Shown: piece by piece, positions 1 through 6,592 of the stretch
Position numbering within the stretch: the stretch's first letter is position 1
How the letters are laid out: each line of letters opens with the position of its first letter
NCBI GenBank assembly: GCA_036276235.1
Contig: DATBDZ010000154.1
Coordinates: 1 to 34,215 of the forward strand
Length of the DNA stretch: 34,215 bases
Direction of reading: 5' to 3'
From: JANWHF01 sp036276235
GTDB lineage: Bacteria > Planctomycetota > Phycisphaerae > Tepidisphaerales > Tepidisphaeraceae
The notes under the pieces: generated by a model
The model's input: only the letters and a program-made list of their open reading frames with translations
What the model was told of the DNA's origin: nothing
Databases searched by the model: none
Program-made: the position numbers and the translations under genes

Positions 1-18
1 TCATAAAATCGCCGCCGC

Positions 19-927
19 ATGAACGATCGATCACACCTCCTGACCGAGCTTCGCCTTCCCGAATCAATGCGGCTGGATTCGATGAGCGTTGAGGACGGTG
101 CTGCGCTCATGAACTCGCAGGATGCGCGAGCCGTCGAGGCGGTCGCGTCGCAGCGGCAGCAGATCGCGGCGGCGATCGATCTGGTCGTCGCGGCGTTTCG
201 CGCGGGCGGGCGGTTGCTCTACTTTGGCGCGGGAACCAGCGGTCGGCTCGGCGTTCTTGACGCCGCGGAGTGCCCGCCGACTTTTCGCACGGATCCGCAG
301 ATGGTGGTGGGGACGATCGCCGGCGGCGATGCCGCCATGTTTCGTGCACAGGAAGGCGCCGAAGACCGCGCCGAAGACGGGGCGGCGGCGGTCGACGCGA
401 AAAATGCCGGCGACATTGATGTCGTCATCGGAATCGCGGCGGGGGGGACAACGCCATATGTTCATGGCGCATTGCGCCGCGCGCGCGATCGCGGGGCGAA
501 GACGGTTTTTCTCACGTGCGTGCAGGCGATTGAGTCCGAGCCGCCGGTGGATGTGATCATCCGGCCGCTCACCGGGCCGGAGGTGGTGACCGGTTCAACG
601 AGATTGAAGGCGGGGACTGCCACCAAGCTCGTGTTGAATACGATCACGACGATCGCGATGGTTCAGCTGGGGAAGGTGTACGAAAACCTGATGGTCGATC
701 TCCGCGCGACCAACGCGAAGCTGCAGGATCGCGCGCGGCGGATCGTCGGCACGGTCACGGGGTTGTCGGGTTCAGAGGCCGAATCACTGCTCAAAGCGGC
801 TGATGGGCACGTGAAGCTGGCGATTCTTATGCACGAGCGCGGCATCAATGCCGCAGTCGCAAAATCGATCCTCGAACGAGAAAACGGCGACTTGCGCCGC
901 GCGATGCTGAAAGATACGGCGGGATAA
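19..927 (+). CDS. murQ: N-acetylmuramic acid 6-phosphate etherase
   Basis: This enzyme cleaves the D-lactyl ether of MurNAc-6-phosphate to give GlcNAc-6-phosphate and D-lactate, a cytoplasmic step in recycling of cell-wall amino sugars. The 302 residues match the usual family length of about 300. The SIS sugar-phosphate fold shows in YFGAGTSGRLG (68-78), followed by DAAECPPTF with the expected catalytic Glu84, a second acidic motif EGAED with Glu115, the AGGTTPYVHGAL stretch, and the family signature TGSTRLKAGTATK near 190-205. The C-terminal part (about 255-300) has the small helical domain seen in MurQ. No Shine-Dalgarno site precedes the ATG, but a TAAAAT hexamer lies at 4-9, so the start may be leaderless. 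The stop codon sits inside a palindromic repeat. Identification is firm. Confidence 0.96.
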   Translation: MNDRSHLLTELRLPESMRLDSMSVEDGAALMNSQDARAVEAVASQRQQIAAAIDLVVAAFRAGGRLLYFGAGTSGRLGVLDAAECPPTFRTDPQMVVGTIAGGDAAMFRAQEGAEDRAEDGAAAVDAKNAGDIDVVIGIAAGGTTPYVHGALRRARDRGAKTVFLTCVQAIESEPPVDVIIRPLTGPEVVTGSTRLKAGTATKLVLNTITTIAMVQLGKVYENLMVDLRATNAKLQDRARRIVGTVTGLSGSEAESLLKAADGHVKLAILMHERGINAAVAKSILERENGDLRRAMLKDTAG

Positions 928-1005
928 ATCCCGCCCTACGGGGCGCTTAAAGTAGGGTGGGATTTATTCCGCCGAGTGCGTTTTGTAGGGCGGGATTATC
1001 CCGCC
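918..1005. repeat. Three GTAG-footed palindromes, family A
   Basis: There are three copies of a hairpin of the form GGCGGGAT-loop-ATCCCGCC followed or preceded by CCCTACG/GTAGGG. Copy 1 (918-940) reads in the minus sense and contains the murQ stop codon in its loop side. Copies 2 (952-973, one arm partly degraded) and 3 (985-1005) read in the plus sense. The head-to-head arrangement and the GTAG foot resemble REP/BIME elements. A further copy lies at 23030-23052. The hairpins could also act as a transcription terminator or mRNA stabiliser for murQ, but no T-run follows them. Confidence 0.85.
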
Positions 1006-1037
1006 GTCCTCCTCGCGTTCGATCGATGCGCAGAGAA

Positions 1038-1257
1038 CGCCACGGGCACGCTGTCGCGAGCTCATGCCACCCGATTTGATGCCGGGTGCCATGTCCCACG
1101 CTCGCGTGGGTATGTCTTTCGGATTCTGTAATTTCCTGCCCAGAAGATCAAAACGCATGCTCACGCAAGCGTGAGGCATGGCACCCATTGCATGCCAGCC
1201 GATTTTGCGGTCGCACTCAAACGGGTGGCATGGGCTTGCGATAGCATGCCCGTGGCG
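1038..1257. repeat. Nested inverted repeats, families B and B'
   Basis: The outer arms 1038-1072 and 1224-1257 are imperfect reverse complements (core GGTGGCATGGGCTTGCGA, closing with CCCGTGGCG). They enclose an inner pair at 1084-1110 and 1159-1186 built on GGGTGCCATG next to a small hairpin. The inner hairpins are CCCACGC-tc-GCGTGGG (1095-1110) and CTCACGC-aa-GCGTGAG (1160-1175). They differ by a C-to-T change matched by G-to-A on the other stem side. The outer family recurs at 6234-6323. Together with family A these repeats fill the 344-nt gap between murQ and the next gene, and I see no coding sequence there. Confidence 0.85.
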
Positions 1258-1271
1258 TTTTGCGTTTCCAC

Positions 1272-1736
1272 TCAACCTTTCGCCGCTCCCGCCGCTCGGG
1301 CGAGAATCGCATTCAAAACATCCTGCCCGCGTTCGGGGCGACGGGTGTTCGGCGCGGGATACCAGGGCTGGCTTTCGGTCGCCCTCTCCTCGGTTTGATC
1401 CTCAATCGCGATGCTGCTCCTGTTTGGATCGCTGAAATCCGGCGACACGGTGATCCGAAACCGCGTTCGCTCATACCAGCGACGCACGATGTGCAGCTCT
1501 CCGGGATATTCCTTCCAACCCGTGTAGATCGTTCCGTTTTCGACTTTCTCCACCGGCACAGACAGCGGCGGGGCGGATATCGCCTGCTGCGCGACTTCGA
1601 GCAATTTCTTTGGCGCAAGATCGACCACCGTCTGTGAGCCGCCCTGCGGCCATTGTGATGGCTTGGGCTGATGGCTCGCGCATCCACAGAGGAACGTCAA
1701 TCCAAAGGTAATGAGACAGATCGTGCTGGTTCGCAT
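1272..1736 (-). CDS. Small predicted lipoprotein, unknown function
   Basis: This is a 154-residue secreted protein of no family I recognise. The start chosen (1736) gives a clean lipoprotein signal peptide: a short basic n-region MRTS, a hydrophobic stretch, and lipobox LCGC with the lipidated Cys19. The ORF is open 22 codons further upstream, but that extension would bury the signal peptide. A purine-rich AGAAGGGAT lies about 10-20 nt upstream of the chosen start. The mature part contains a Pro/Gln-rich linker (SHQPKPSQWPQGG) and then a roughly 90-residue region with alternating hydrophobic residues (TRFRITVSPDF, SSIAIEDQTEER) that suggests a small beta-rich domain. It is oriented convergently with murQ. 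Anchoring to a membrane is inferred from the lipobox only. Confidence 0.7.
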   Translation of the reverse strand: MRTSTICLITFGLTFLCGCASHQPKPSQWPQGGSQTVVDLAPKKLLEVAQQAISAPPLSVPVEKVENGTIYTGWKEYPGELHIVRRWYERTRFRITVSPDFSDPNRSSIAIEDQTEERATESQPWYPAPNTRRPERGQDVLNAILARAAGAAKG

Positions 1737-2056
1737 AGGCCCTCGATCCCTTCTAATGGGGCGAAAAACACCGAGCATGTTAGTTTGGGTAATATTTTTC
1801 AAGCCTTCGACAAAAACATCGATTAGACCTGTTCAGGGCAATTGAGAAAAGGCTCTGATCTGCACACGATTGATCTTACTGCCTCGCGATGGATGTGCCC
1901 GCAGAATAAATGTTTGTGATCGACCGGCTCATTCATCTTACTCTCATCTTCACACTGCTATAAATGGTGCGAGTGAAGGAGGCCGACGCAAAAGATTGTT
2001 GGGAATCTGGGAATAGTTACCGCGACGGTGACGTTTAACTGCTGAGGGTTGAGAAA
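1737..2056. other. Divergent intergenic region, probable promoters
   Basis: This 320-nt gap separates the minus-strand lipoprotein from the plus-strand kinase. It is more AT-rich than its surroundings, holds none of the palindromic repeats seen elsewhere, and must carry both promoters. A TATAAA hexamer at 1959-1964 is a possible -10 for the kinase, but I find no convincing -35 at 16-18 nt. GAGGG at 2044-2048 is a good Shine-Dalgarno site 8 nt before the kinase ATG. I see no ORF or RNA gene in it. Confidence 0.4.
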
Positions 2057-2980
2057 ATGGTCGCGCTAAACAAACAGGTTGAAGAGAAGCCCGCGCTCCC
2101 CAAGGAGCTGTGCGGCTACGAAGTGCTCGGCTTCCTGGGCCAGGGAGCGGCGAGCGACATCTATCTCGTGAGCCATCCGCAGAGCAAACAGGTCTATGCC
2201 CTGAAATATGTCGTCCGCAAGACCGACAAGGACGATCGGTTTATCGAGCAGCTTGAAACCGAATTTGAAGCCAGCCGCCTGGTCGCTCATCGCGGCCTGC
2301 GCAAATGCCTTGAGTTCAAGGTCAATCGCACGTTTCTCCGCAAGGCGATCGACGCGATTCTGGTGATGGAACTCATGGACGGCTCCCCGTTGGAAACGCG
2401 TCCGCCGGCCAATGTGCTGGAAACGATCGATTGCTTCATCCAGACCGGCTCGGCGTTGCAGTCGCTGCACGATCTGGGCTATGTCCACTGCGATCTCAAG
2501 CCCAACAACATTCTCCGCTCGGTGAGCGGGCATGTGAAGGTGATCGACCTTGGCCAAGCCGCGAAGATCGGCACCGCCAAGAAGCGCATTCAGGGTACGC
2601 CTGACTACATCGCTCCCGAGCAGGTCAAACTGCTCCCGGTGACGCCCAAGACGGATGTCTACAATTTCGGCGCGACGCTCTATTGGGCGTTGACTGGCCG
2701 CAATCTGCCGACGCTCTTTACTGTTGGCAAGGGCGAGAACAGCTTTTTGGTCAATGACCGGATCTCGACGCCGCATGAGTTGAATGCGAGCGTTCCCGAG
2801 CAGTTGTCGAACCTCGTGATGGAATGCGTCCGCCTGAACCCGGTGAAGCGTCCGGAGATGACGGAAGTGATTCGTCGCCTGGAAATCATGGATCACGCCG
2901 TGCGGCGCGATTCGCAGGGCGAATCGACGTTCAACCACGCCTCCGAATTTGCCCGCCGTCCACTGGCGCAGGCAGTCTAA
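2057..2980 (+). CDS. Hanks-type serine/threonine protein kinase
   Basis: This is a soluble eukaryotic-like protein kinase of 307 residues that would transfer ATP gamma-phosphate to Ser/Thr of unknown substrates. The catalytic elements appear in order: glycine loop GQGAASDIYLV (28-38), the ATP-anchoring Lys50 in YALKYV, catalytic loop HCDLKPNN (144-151, Asp146), metal-binding DLG (164-166) in place of DFG, GTPDYIAPEQ (180-189) and Asp200 in DVYNFG. Cys replaces Arg in the HRD motif, so activation by activation-loop phosphorylation may not apply. No transmembrane segment or sensor domain follows the kinase domain. The domain ends near 275 and a short basic tail remains. GAGGG 8 nt upstream supports the start, and a strong terminator follows, so the gene is probably monocistronic. 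Confidence 0.93.
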   Translation: MVALNKQVEEKPALPKELCGYEVLGFLGQGAASDIYLVSHPQSKQVYALKYVVRKTDKDDRFIEQLETEFEASRLVAHRGLRKCLEFKVNRTFLRKAIDAILVMELMDGSPLETRPPANVLETIDCFIQTGSALQSLHDLGYVHCDLKPNNILRSVSGHVKVIDLGQAAKIGTAKKRIQGTPDYIAPEQVKLLPVTPKTDVYNFGATLYWALTGRNLPTLFTVGKGENSFLVNDRISTPHELNASVPEQLSNLVMECVRLNPVKRPEMTEVIRRLEIMDHAVRRDSQGESTFNHASEFARRPLAQAV

Positions 2981-3011
2981 ACGTCCCACAAAATGGGAGA
3001 CATGCAAGAAG

Positions 3012-3040
3012 GAGCGAGCCGTTTTCGGCTCGCTCTTTTT
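3012..3040 (+). terminator. Rho-independent terminator of the kinase gene
   Basis: A perfect 9-bp stem (GAGCGAGCC with GGCTCGCTC) closes a 6-nt loop and is followed directly by TTTTT. It starts 32 nt after the kinase stop codon. This is the clearest intrinsic terminator in the window. Confidence 0.9.
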
Positions 3041-3058
3041 CATGCGCGGGCTTCGAGC

Positions 3059-3137
3059 AATGCTGATTGCTGAATCGAAGAGAACCTCCTCTCGCATTTA
3101 TTCAGCATTCAGCATTCAGCATTCAGCAATCAGCATT
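3059..3137. repeat. ATTCAGC heptamer tandem array with inverted arm
   Basis: Between 3100 and 3143 the heptamer ATTCAGC (with one AATCAGC variant) is repeated head to tail. The 17 nt at 3121-3137 are an exact reverse complement of 3059-3075, so the region can fold into a long hairpin with a 45-nt loop. It lies between the kinase terminator and the next gene. Low-complexity slippage is the simplest origin, but the exact inverted arm needs another explanation. Confidence 0.8.
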
Positions 3138-3210
3138 CAGCATTGCCCCACCCCTTGCCCTCCCCCGGCCGATCGCTATACTTCCCCGTCTTTCGCTTCG
3201 GAGTAGAACA

Positions 3211-3519
3211 ATGGCATTGGATATCAAGCCCGGCCAGACGGTGCGGGTTACGATCAGCAAGATCATCACGCGGGCCTCGGCTCGCAAGACGATTGAGCGG
3301 CTTTTCATGACGGATCGCTCCGTTTGTGAGCCGCTCGATGCGCGCAGCAAGAACTTCATTCCCCTTCCCAAGCGCCGCGGCGGTTGCATCTGGACCAAGC
3401 GGCCCAATAAAGTGCATCCCACGCTGGAGCGCGGCCACTCCGCGACGATCAAGCTTACGCCGCAAGCCACGCGCGATCTTCAAAGCGTCGAAAGCTTCGT
3501 TGAGGTGGCGGGCGCGTAG
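3211..3519 (+). CDS. Small unknown protein, 102 residues
   Basis: I do not recognise a named family. The start at 3211 was chosen because GGAG at 3200-3203 lies 7 nt upstream. The longer open frame only reads through the ATTCAGC array. The sequence begins MALDIKPGQTVRVTISK, a beta-strand-like start, and then has a basic central part (SARKTIERLFMTD, LPKRRGGCIWTKR) rich in Arg/Lys and a C-terminal stretch with alternating hydrophobics (ATIKLTPQATRDLQSVESF). No signal peptide or membrane segment is visible. The basic character would suit a nucleic-acid-binding protein, but that is conjecture. A TATACT hexamer at 3176-3181 is a possible -10. The next gene follows 49 nt downstream with its own -10-like element. 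Confidence 0.75.
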   Translation: MALDIKPGQTVRVTISKIITRASARKTIERLFMTDRSVCEPLDARSKNFIPLPKRRGGCIWTKRPNKVHPTLERGHSATIKLTPQATRDLQSVESFVEVAGA

Positions 3520-3554
3520 CGATCTGAACTTTCCGTAATTCAGCCGACATCCAC

Positions 3555-3560
3555 TATAAT
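3555..3560 (+). promoter_or_regulatory. Consensus -10 hexamer TATAAT, possible leaderless promoter
   Basis: A perfect TATAAT ends 8 nt before the GTG start at 3569. A transcript initiated about 7 nt downstream would begin at or next to the start codon, and no Shine-Dalgarno site is present. The -35 region (TTCCGT near 3531) is weak. Confidence 0.5.
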
Positions 3561-3568
3561 CCACCGAC

Positions 3569-4375
3569 GTGGCTCAGGTGCATGATCCGCGCGCCATCGA
3601 CCGCTCGCCGCATCCGCAGCGCGTGATACATTCCATGCGCGCGCTGGGGAAGAACGGCTTGCCCGGGACGTTTGCAATCGCGGGCAAAACGTATCGCCTG
3701 CATCGCTCAGTAAAGCATGATTTTCTTGCCGCCACCGGGTTTTACACCGATGAGAGCGGCAAGCTGGTCGTGCTGAAGATGGGGCGGGTGATTGACTACG
3801 CGGGCCTGCCGATGCTGTGGCTGGGCAAATGGCTCTGCCAGCGCGAAGCGCATTTTTACCGCAAGCTGCAGGATCTGCCGAACATCCCGCGGTTTATTGG
3901 GTTCGTTGGAAAAACCGGATTCGTCCACGAATACATTGAGGGCCAGCCGCTCTGCAAAGAGCGGCCGATTCCCGATGGCTTCTTCGACGAGCTTCAGCGG
4001 CTGCTCGAAGAGATCCACCGCCGCGAGATGGCGTATGTCGATACCAACAAGCCGCAGAATATTTTGCAGGGCAACGATGGGCGGCCTTACCTGATTGATT
4101 TTCAGATCAGTTGTGATCTGCACACGCTGGGCGATTGGCCACCGGGCCGATGGCTGCTTCGCCGCTTTCAGGCCGAAGACCTGTACCATACCCTCAAGCA
4201 CAAACGCCGCCTGCGGCCTGATGAGCTGACGGCCAGGGAAGAAGAGCAATCGCAGCGTCCCAGCATGCTGATCCGCCTGCATCGATTTATCACCAAGCCG
4301 TATTTCCGGTTTCGGCGAAGAACCTTCAGCCGCCTGCGCGAAACCGGGAGGCTTCTGCCGGAGGGAAGCAAGTGA
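3569..4375 (+). CDS. RIO/LPS-kinase-like small-molecule or protein kinase
   Basis: This 268-residue cytoplasmic protein keeps the minimal protein-kinase-like fold. It has a phosphate-anchoring Lys70 in LVVLKMG, a hinge HEYIEGQPL (120-128), the catalytic-loop equivalent VDTNKPQNIL (157-166, Asp158, Lys161, Asn164) and the metal-binding IDF (176-178). The HRD histidine is replaced, as in LPS-core kinases (InaA/WaaP type) and RIO kinases, so the substrate may be a lipid, sugar or protein. The C-terminus (about 235-268) is strongly basic (FRFRRRTFSRLRETGR), which suggests a membrane-surface or nucleic-acid contact. The start is GTG at 3569; an in-frame ATG at 3635 is the alternative. It is a separate unit from the Ser/Thr kinase, which ends in a terminator. 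The kinase-fold assignment is good and the substrate is unknown. Confidence 0.8.
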   Translation: MAQVHDPRAIDRSPHPQRVIHSMRALGKNGLPGTFAIAGKTYRLHRSVKHDFLAATGFYTDESGKLVVLKMGRVIDYAGLPMLWLGKWLCQREAHFYRKLQDLPNIPRFIGFVGKTGFVHEYIEGQPLCKERPIPDGFFDELQRLLEEIHRREMAYVDTNKPQNILQGNDGRPYLIDFQISCDLHTLGDWPPGRWLLRRFQAEDLYHTLKHKRRLRPDELTAREEEQSQRPSMLIRLHRFITKPYFRFRRRTFSRLRETGRLLPEGSK

Positions 4376-4428
4376 GACCATTTCTGCATTTCCGTAGGGT
4401 CGGCCACGGAACTCGGGAATCTTTCACC

Positions 4429-4537
4429 GTGGCACGGGTTTGCAACCCGTGCATGCGATATTCGAATGAAGAAGAACGTGAGAAACAGCAATTCCTCTCA
4501 ATCCCGCGCCGCTTGCACGGGTTGAAAACCCGTGCCA
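4429..4537. repeat. GTGG-footed palindrome pair, family E
   Basis: Two 23-24-nt elements face each other: 4429-4452 (GTG-GCACGGGTT-tgc-AACCCGTGC) and 4515-4537 (GCACGGGTT-gaa-AACCCGTGC-CAC). Each is itself a 9-bp hairpin with a 3-nt loop, and the two are reverse complements except in the loops. The same pair recurs at 24768-24876. The loop changes while the stems are kept. Confidence 0.9.
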
Positions 4538-4554
4538 CAAGAAAAGTCCGCTTC

Positions 4555-4625
4555 CGTAGGGTGCGCTTTAGCGCACGCGGTTCGGGCGTCGAGCGGTTTC
4601 CGCGTGCGCTAAAGCGCACCCTACG
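4555..4625. repeat. GTAG-footed palindrome pair, family F
   Basis: A perfect 26-bp inverted repeat has arms 4555-4580 and 4600-4625 and a 19-nt spacer. Each arm starts CGTAGGG and contains its own hairpin GTGCGCT-tt-AGCGCAC. A diverged pair of the same family lies at 29588-29658. With family E this fills most of the 341-nt gap 4376-4716. That gap is open in the frame of the downstream gene, which creates a false N-terminal extension. Confidence 0.92.
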
Positions 4626-4716
4626 AAATGCCAGTCTCACGGCGGATTTCAGAGGCGCAATTTCGAGCCTCAAATCCCGCGTTTTAGGATTCAGACTCGC
4701 AAAATTTTTCGCTCTG

Positions 4717-5223
4717 ATGGTTGCCATCGCTTGCGCCCTGACCGGATGCGCGGCAGAAACGCCGGTTATTCAATCTCCCACCTCCGCGCCCGCAACGACC
4801 CCCTCGTCCGATCCCGCCTGGCCGCAAATCTCAAAGACCCTCAACCACGAAGGCGTCATTCGCGATAACGTCTACACCATCTCCATCCCGCGCGACGATC
4901 TGGATGTGAATATCGAAGGCATGGACGTACCAACCGCGGCTGGACTCGAATCTGTTTTCTGGTTCTACCGCTGCCCCTGCGGCAAACTCAATCTGGTCGG
5001 CCAATTCCTCGTCGCCGACTACGAAGCCAACGATGTGATCGACGCTCTGCGCGCGGGCCGGATCAAGGTCGCATCGGTATCGCCATATCTGCTGTATGAA
5101 AAGCCGCGCCTGCTGCTGATCCGTTTTCAGGATGAAGGCGATCCAGTCGCGATGGCCGAAACCTTGCGCGAAGCGCTGCGCTGGATGGGAAAGGCGAGGA
5201 TGCCGGCGCGGAAGTTGAATTGA
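4717..5223 (+). CDS. DUF1259-like predicted lipoprotein lacking the His motif
   Basis: The protein has about 168 residues. A short hydrophobic start ends in lipobox LTGC (Cys11), then comes a Pro/Ser/Thr linker and one domain. The domain aligns by eye with DUF1259: VYTISIPRDDLDVNIEGMDVP, GQFLVADYEANDVIDALRAG and the closing EGDPVAMAETLREAL correspond to family-typical blocks. Where DUF1259 proteins usually carry HNHL, this one has SPYLL, so any histidine-dependent activity is probably lost. A CPC pair (near residue 88) is present. The start is uncertain. ATG 4717 leaves no positive n-region, and the preceding frame (LGFRLAKFF) would supply one from a non-ATG codon. No clear ribosome site is seen. 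Confidence 0.7.
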   Translation: MVAIACALTGCAAETPVIQSPTSAPATTPSSDPAWPQISKTLNHEGVIRDNVYTISIPRDDLDVNIEGMDVPTAAGLESVFWFYRCPCGKLNLVGQFLVADYEANDVIDALRAGRIKVASVSPYLLYEKPRLLLIRFQDEGDPVAMAETLREALRWMGKARMPARKLN

Positions 5224-5253
5224 AGGCGTGCATGAAACGTGAAGACGTGCGAC

Positions 5254-5449
5254 ATGAAACGTGAAGACGTAAAACGTGACGCGTTCAAAATAGGTTCGCA
5301 ACCCTTGAGGACCGTCATGCTGAGGTACTCCGAAGCATCTGGCCCGATCTCGCGCACCAGCCAGATGCTTCGGAGTACCTCAGCATGACGGTTCTGGATA
5401 TCCGTGGACGGATATTGAATGCGTCACGTTTCACGTCTTCACGTTTCAT
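5254..5449. repeat. Doubly nested inverted repeats (families L and D)
   Basis: The inner pair is a perfect 33-bp inverted repeat, 5311-5343 against 5360-5392, with a 16-nt loop (core GTCATGCTGAGGTACTCCGA). The outer pair, 5254-5286 against 5417-5449, matches at 31 of 33 positions and is built from the repeated unit CGTGAAGACGT. An extra partial copy of that unit lies at 5231-5250. The outer right arm runs into purN and encodes its last two residues and stop. The whole gap between the DUF1259-like gene and the convergent purN is made of this structure, which could terminate both transcripts. Confidence 0.9.
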
Positions 5450-6101
5450 CGTTCATCTGTAGCGACTCTTCCTTCGCCGCAATCCTCACCCGCCTCCCCT
5501 CGATCTTCAGCCGCCCCTGCCCAAACAGCTCGATTGCCTGCGGGTAGGCGATTTTCTCCTCTTCGAACACGCGATGGGCAAGCGACTCCGGCGTGTCATC
5601 CTCCTGCACCGCGCAGACGCGCTGGACGATGATCGGGCCGGTGTCGTAGGTGTTATCGACGAAGTGGACGGTGCATCCGCTGATCTTGCAGGCGTGCGCG
5701 AGGACGGCTTGGTGCACGCGCTGGCCGTACATTCCCTTGCCGCCGAAGGCTGGCAACAGCGCGGGGTGGATGTTCATGATTCTGCCGACCCATTTGGGCG
5801 GGATATCCAGAAGACAGCGCCAGCCGGCAAGGCAGATCAGATCGACGTCGGCATCATCGCAGAGCGAAAAGATTTGCCTGCTGAAGGTGGCGCAATCGCC
5901 GAACTCAGCGCGATCGACGACGAAGTTCATGATCTTGGCGGCGGCGGCGCGCTCGATGCCTTTAAGCCCCGCGCGCGAGCCGATCGCCAGGCGGACCTCC
6001 GCATTGAGCTGCCGCGCGGCGATCCGGTCGATCAGATTCTGCAGCGTCGTGCCTGAGCCGCTGACGAGGGCGGCAATTCGGATGGGTTTAGAGGTCGGCA
6101 T
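5439..6101 (-). CDS. purN: Phosphoribosylglycinamide formyltransferase (GAR transformylase 1)
   Basis: The enzyme uses 10-formyltetrahydrofolate to formylate GAR in the third step of de novo purine synthesis. The 220 residues are close to the family length of 190-220. The phosphate-binding start VSGSGTTLQNLID (13-25) is intact. The catalytic residues are visible: Asn110 and His112 in MNIHPALLP, and Asp153 in NTYDTGPII, corresponding to E. coli Asn106, His108 and Asp144. The central SGCTVHFVDN stretch and the C-terminal EEEKIAYPQAIELF also match. The tail after about residue 200 is short and basic, and its last residues are encoded by a repeat arm. It stands alone, not in a purine operon. No strong Shine-Dalgarno site was found. 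Confidence 0.95.
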   Translation of the reverse strand: MPTSKPIRIAALVSGSGTTLQNLIDRIAARQLNAEVRLAIGSRAGLKGIERAAAAKIMNFVVDRAEFGDCATFSRQIFSLCDDADVDLICLAGWRCLLDIPPKWVGRIMNIHPALLPAFGGKGMYGQRVHQAVLAHACKISGCTVHFVDNTYDTGPIIVQRVCAVQEDDTPESLAHRVFEEEKIAYPQAIELFGQGRLKIEGRRVRIAAKEESLQMNDET

Positions 6102-6142
6102 TGAAAGCCCCAGGGCAACGCTCTGAGAAAATCACGAGTTTC

Positions 6143-6203
6143 TGTAGTGGGTGTACTCGCCCACCACGGGCAGAAGATGGTGGGCGAGTACACCCACCCT
6201 ACA
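6143..6203. repeat. GTAG-footed inverted repeat, family C
   Basis: The arms 6143-6166 and 6178-6203 pair over 24 bp (core GGGTGTACTCGCCCACCA), with a two-base deletion in the left arm just after the TGTAG foot. The right arm ends in CCCTACA. It lies in the gap upstream of purN and so might be in its 5' leader. Confidence 0.85.
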
Positions 6204-6233
6204 AAAGTTAGCGGCCATGCGATAAACAAACGA

Positions 6234-6323
6234 CGCCACGGGCACGCTATCGCGAGCCCATGCCACCCATTTTGCGCCGGGCGCTTCTGGGTGGCATGGG
6301 CTTGCGACAGCATGCCCGTGGCG
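6234..6323. repeat. GTGG-footed inverted repeat pair, family B
   Basis: The arms 6234-6268 and 6289-6323 are near-perfect reverse complements (core TGGCATGGGCTTGCGA) and belong to the same family as 1038-1257. The spacer is only 20 nt here against 151 nt there, and nothing is nested inside. Confidence 0.88.
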
Positions 6324-6421
6324 TTTCTGTCAGAACGTCAACATCCTTAAAGCTGGTACTTCAACATCTGGCCCGCTCGTGTGCAGTGGACCGATGCTTC
6401 GGACACCCTTTCAGAAAGTGC

Positions 6422-6479
6422 GGCGGGCAGTGCCCGCCCTACGCGCCGCATTTATTCGTAGGGCGGTCGCTGCCCGCCG
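6422..6479. repeat. GTAG-footed palindrome pair, family G
   Basis: 6422-6443 reads GGCGGGCAGTGCCCGCC then CTACG, and 6457-6479 is the inverted partner starting CGTAGGGCGG with an altered loop. A single copy recurs at 25939-25960. This completes the repeat-filled 491-nt gap 6102-6592. The rest of that gap (6324-6421 and 6480-6592) shows no gene. A weak imperfect hairpin near 6553-6572 (GCCGAAAAGCTTTCGCCGG), with no T-run after it, could end the giant gene's transcript. Confidence 0.85.
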
Positions 6480-6592
6480 CTTTCGTGCGCCGCGGGCCAG
6501 TGGCGCGCGGCAACTCACCCTGACGGTCTTCGAGAATCGCGAATTCCTTTCTAGCCGAAAAGCTTTCGCCGGTCGAGCAGACCTTTCTCGAC

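Noticed and set aside
2066..3097. 343-residue ORF antisense to the Ser/Thr kinase
   Set aside because: It is a frame shadow of a gene with complete kinase motifs. It has no recognisable domain and an Arg/His-rich composition typical of GC-driven antisense frames.
4372..4716. 115-residue N-terminal extension of the DUF1259-like protein
   Set aside because: It is translated from palindrome families E and F and would place the lipobox in mid-protein.
5311..5392. Intrinsic terminator for purN and the DUF1259-like gene
   Set aside because: The 33-bp stem is strong but has no T-run on either side, and such long perfect inverted repeats fit the repeat families better. A terminator effect is possible but not claimed.
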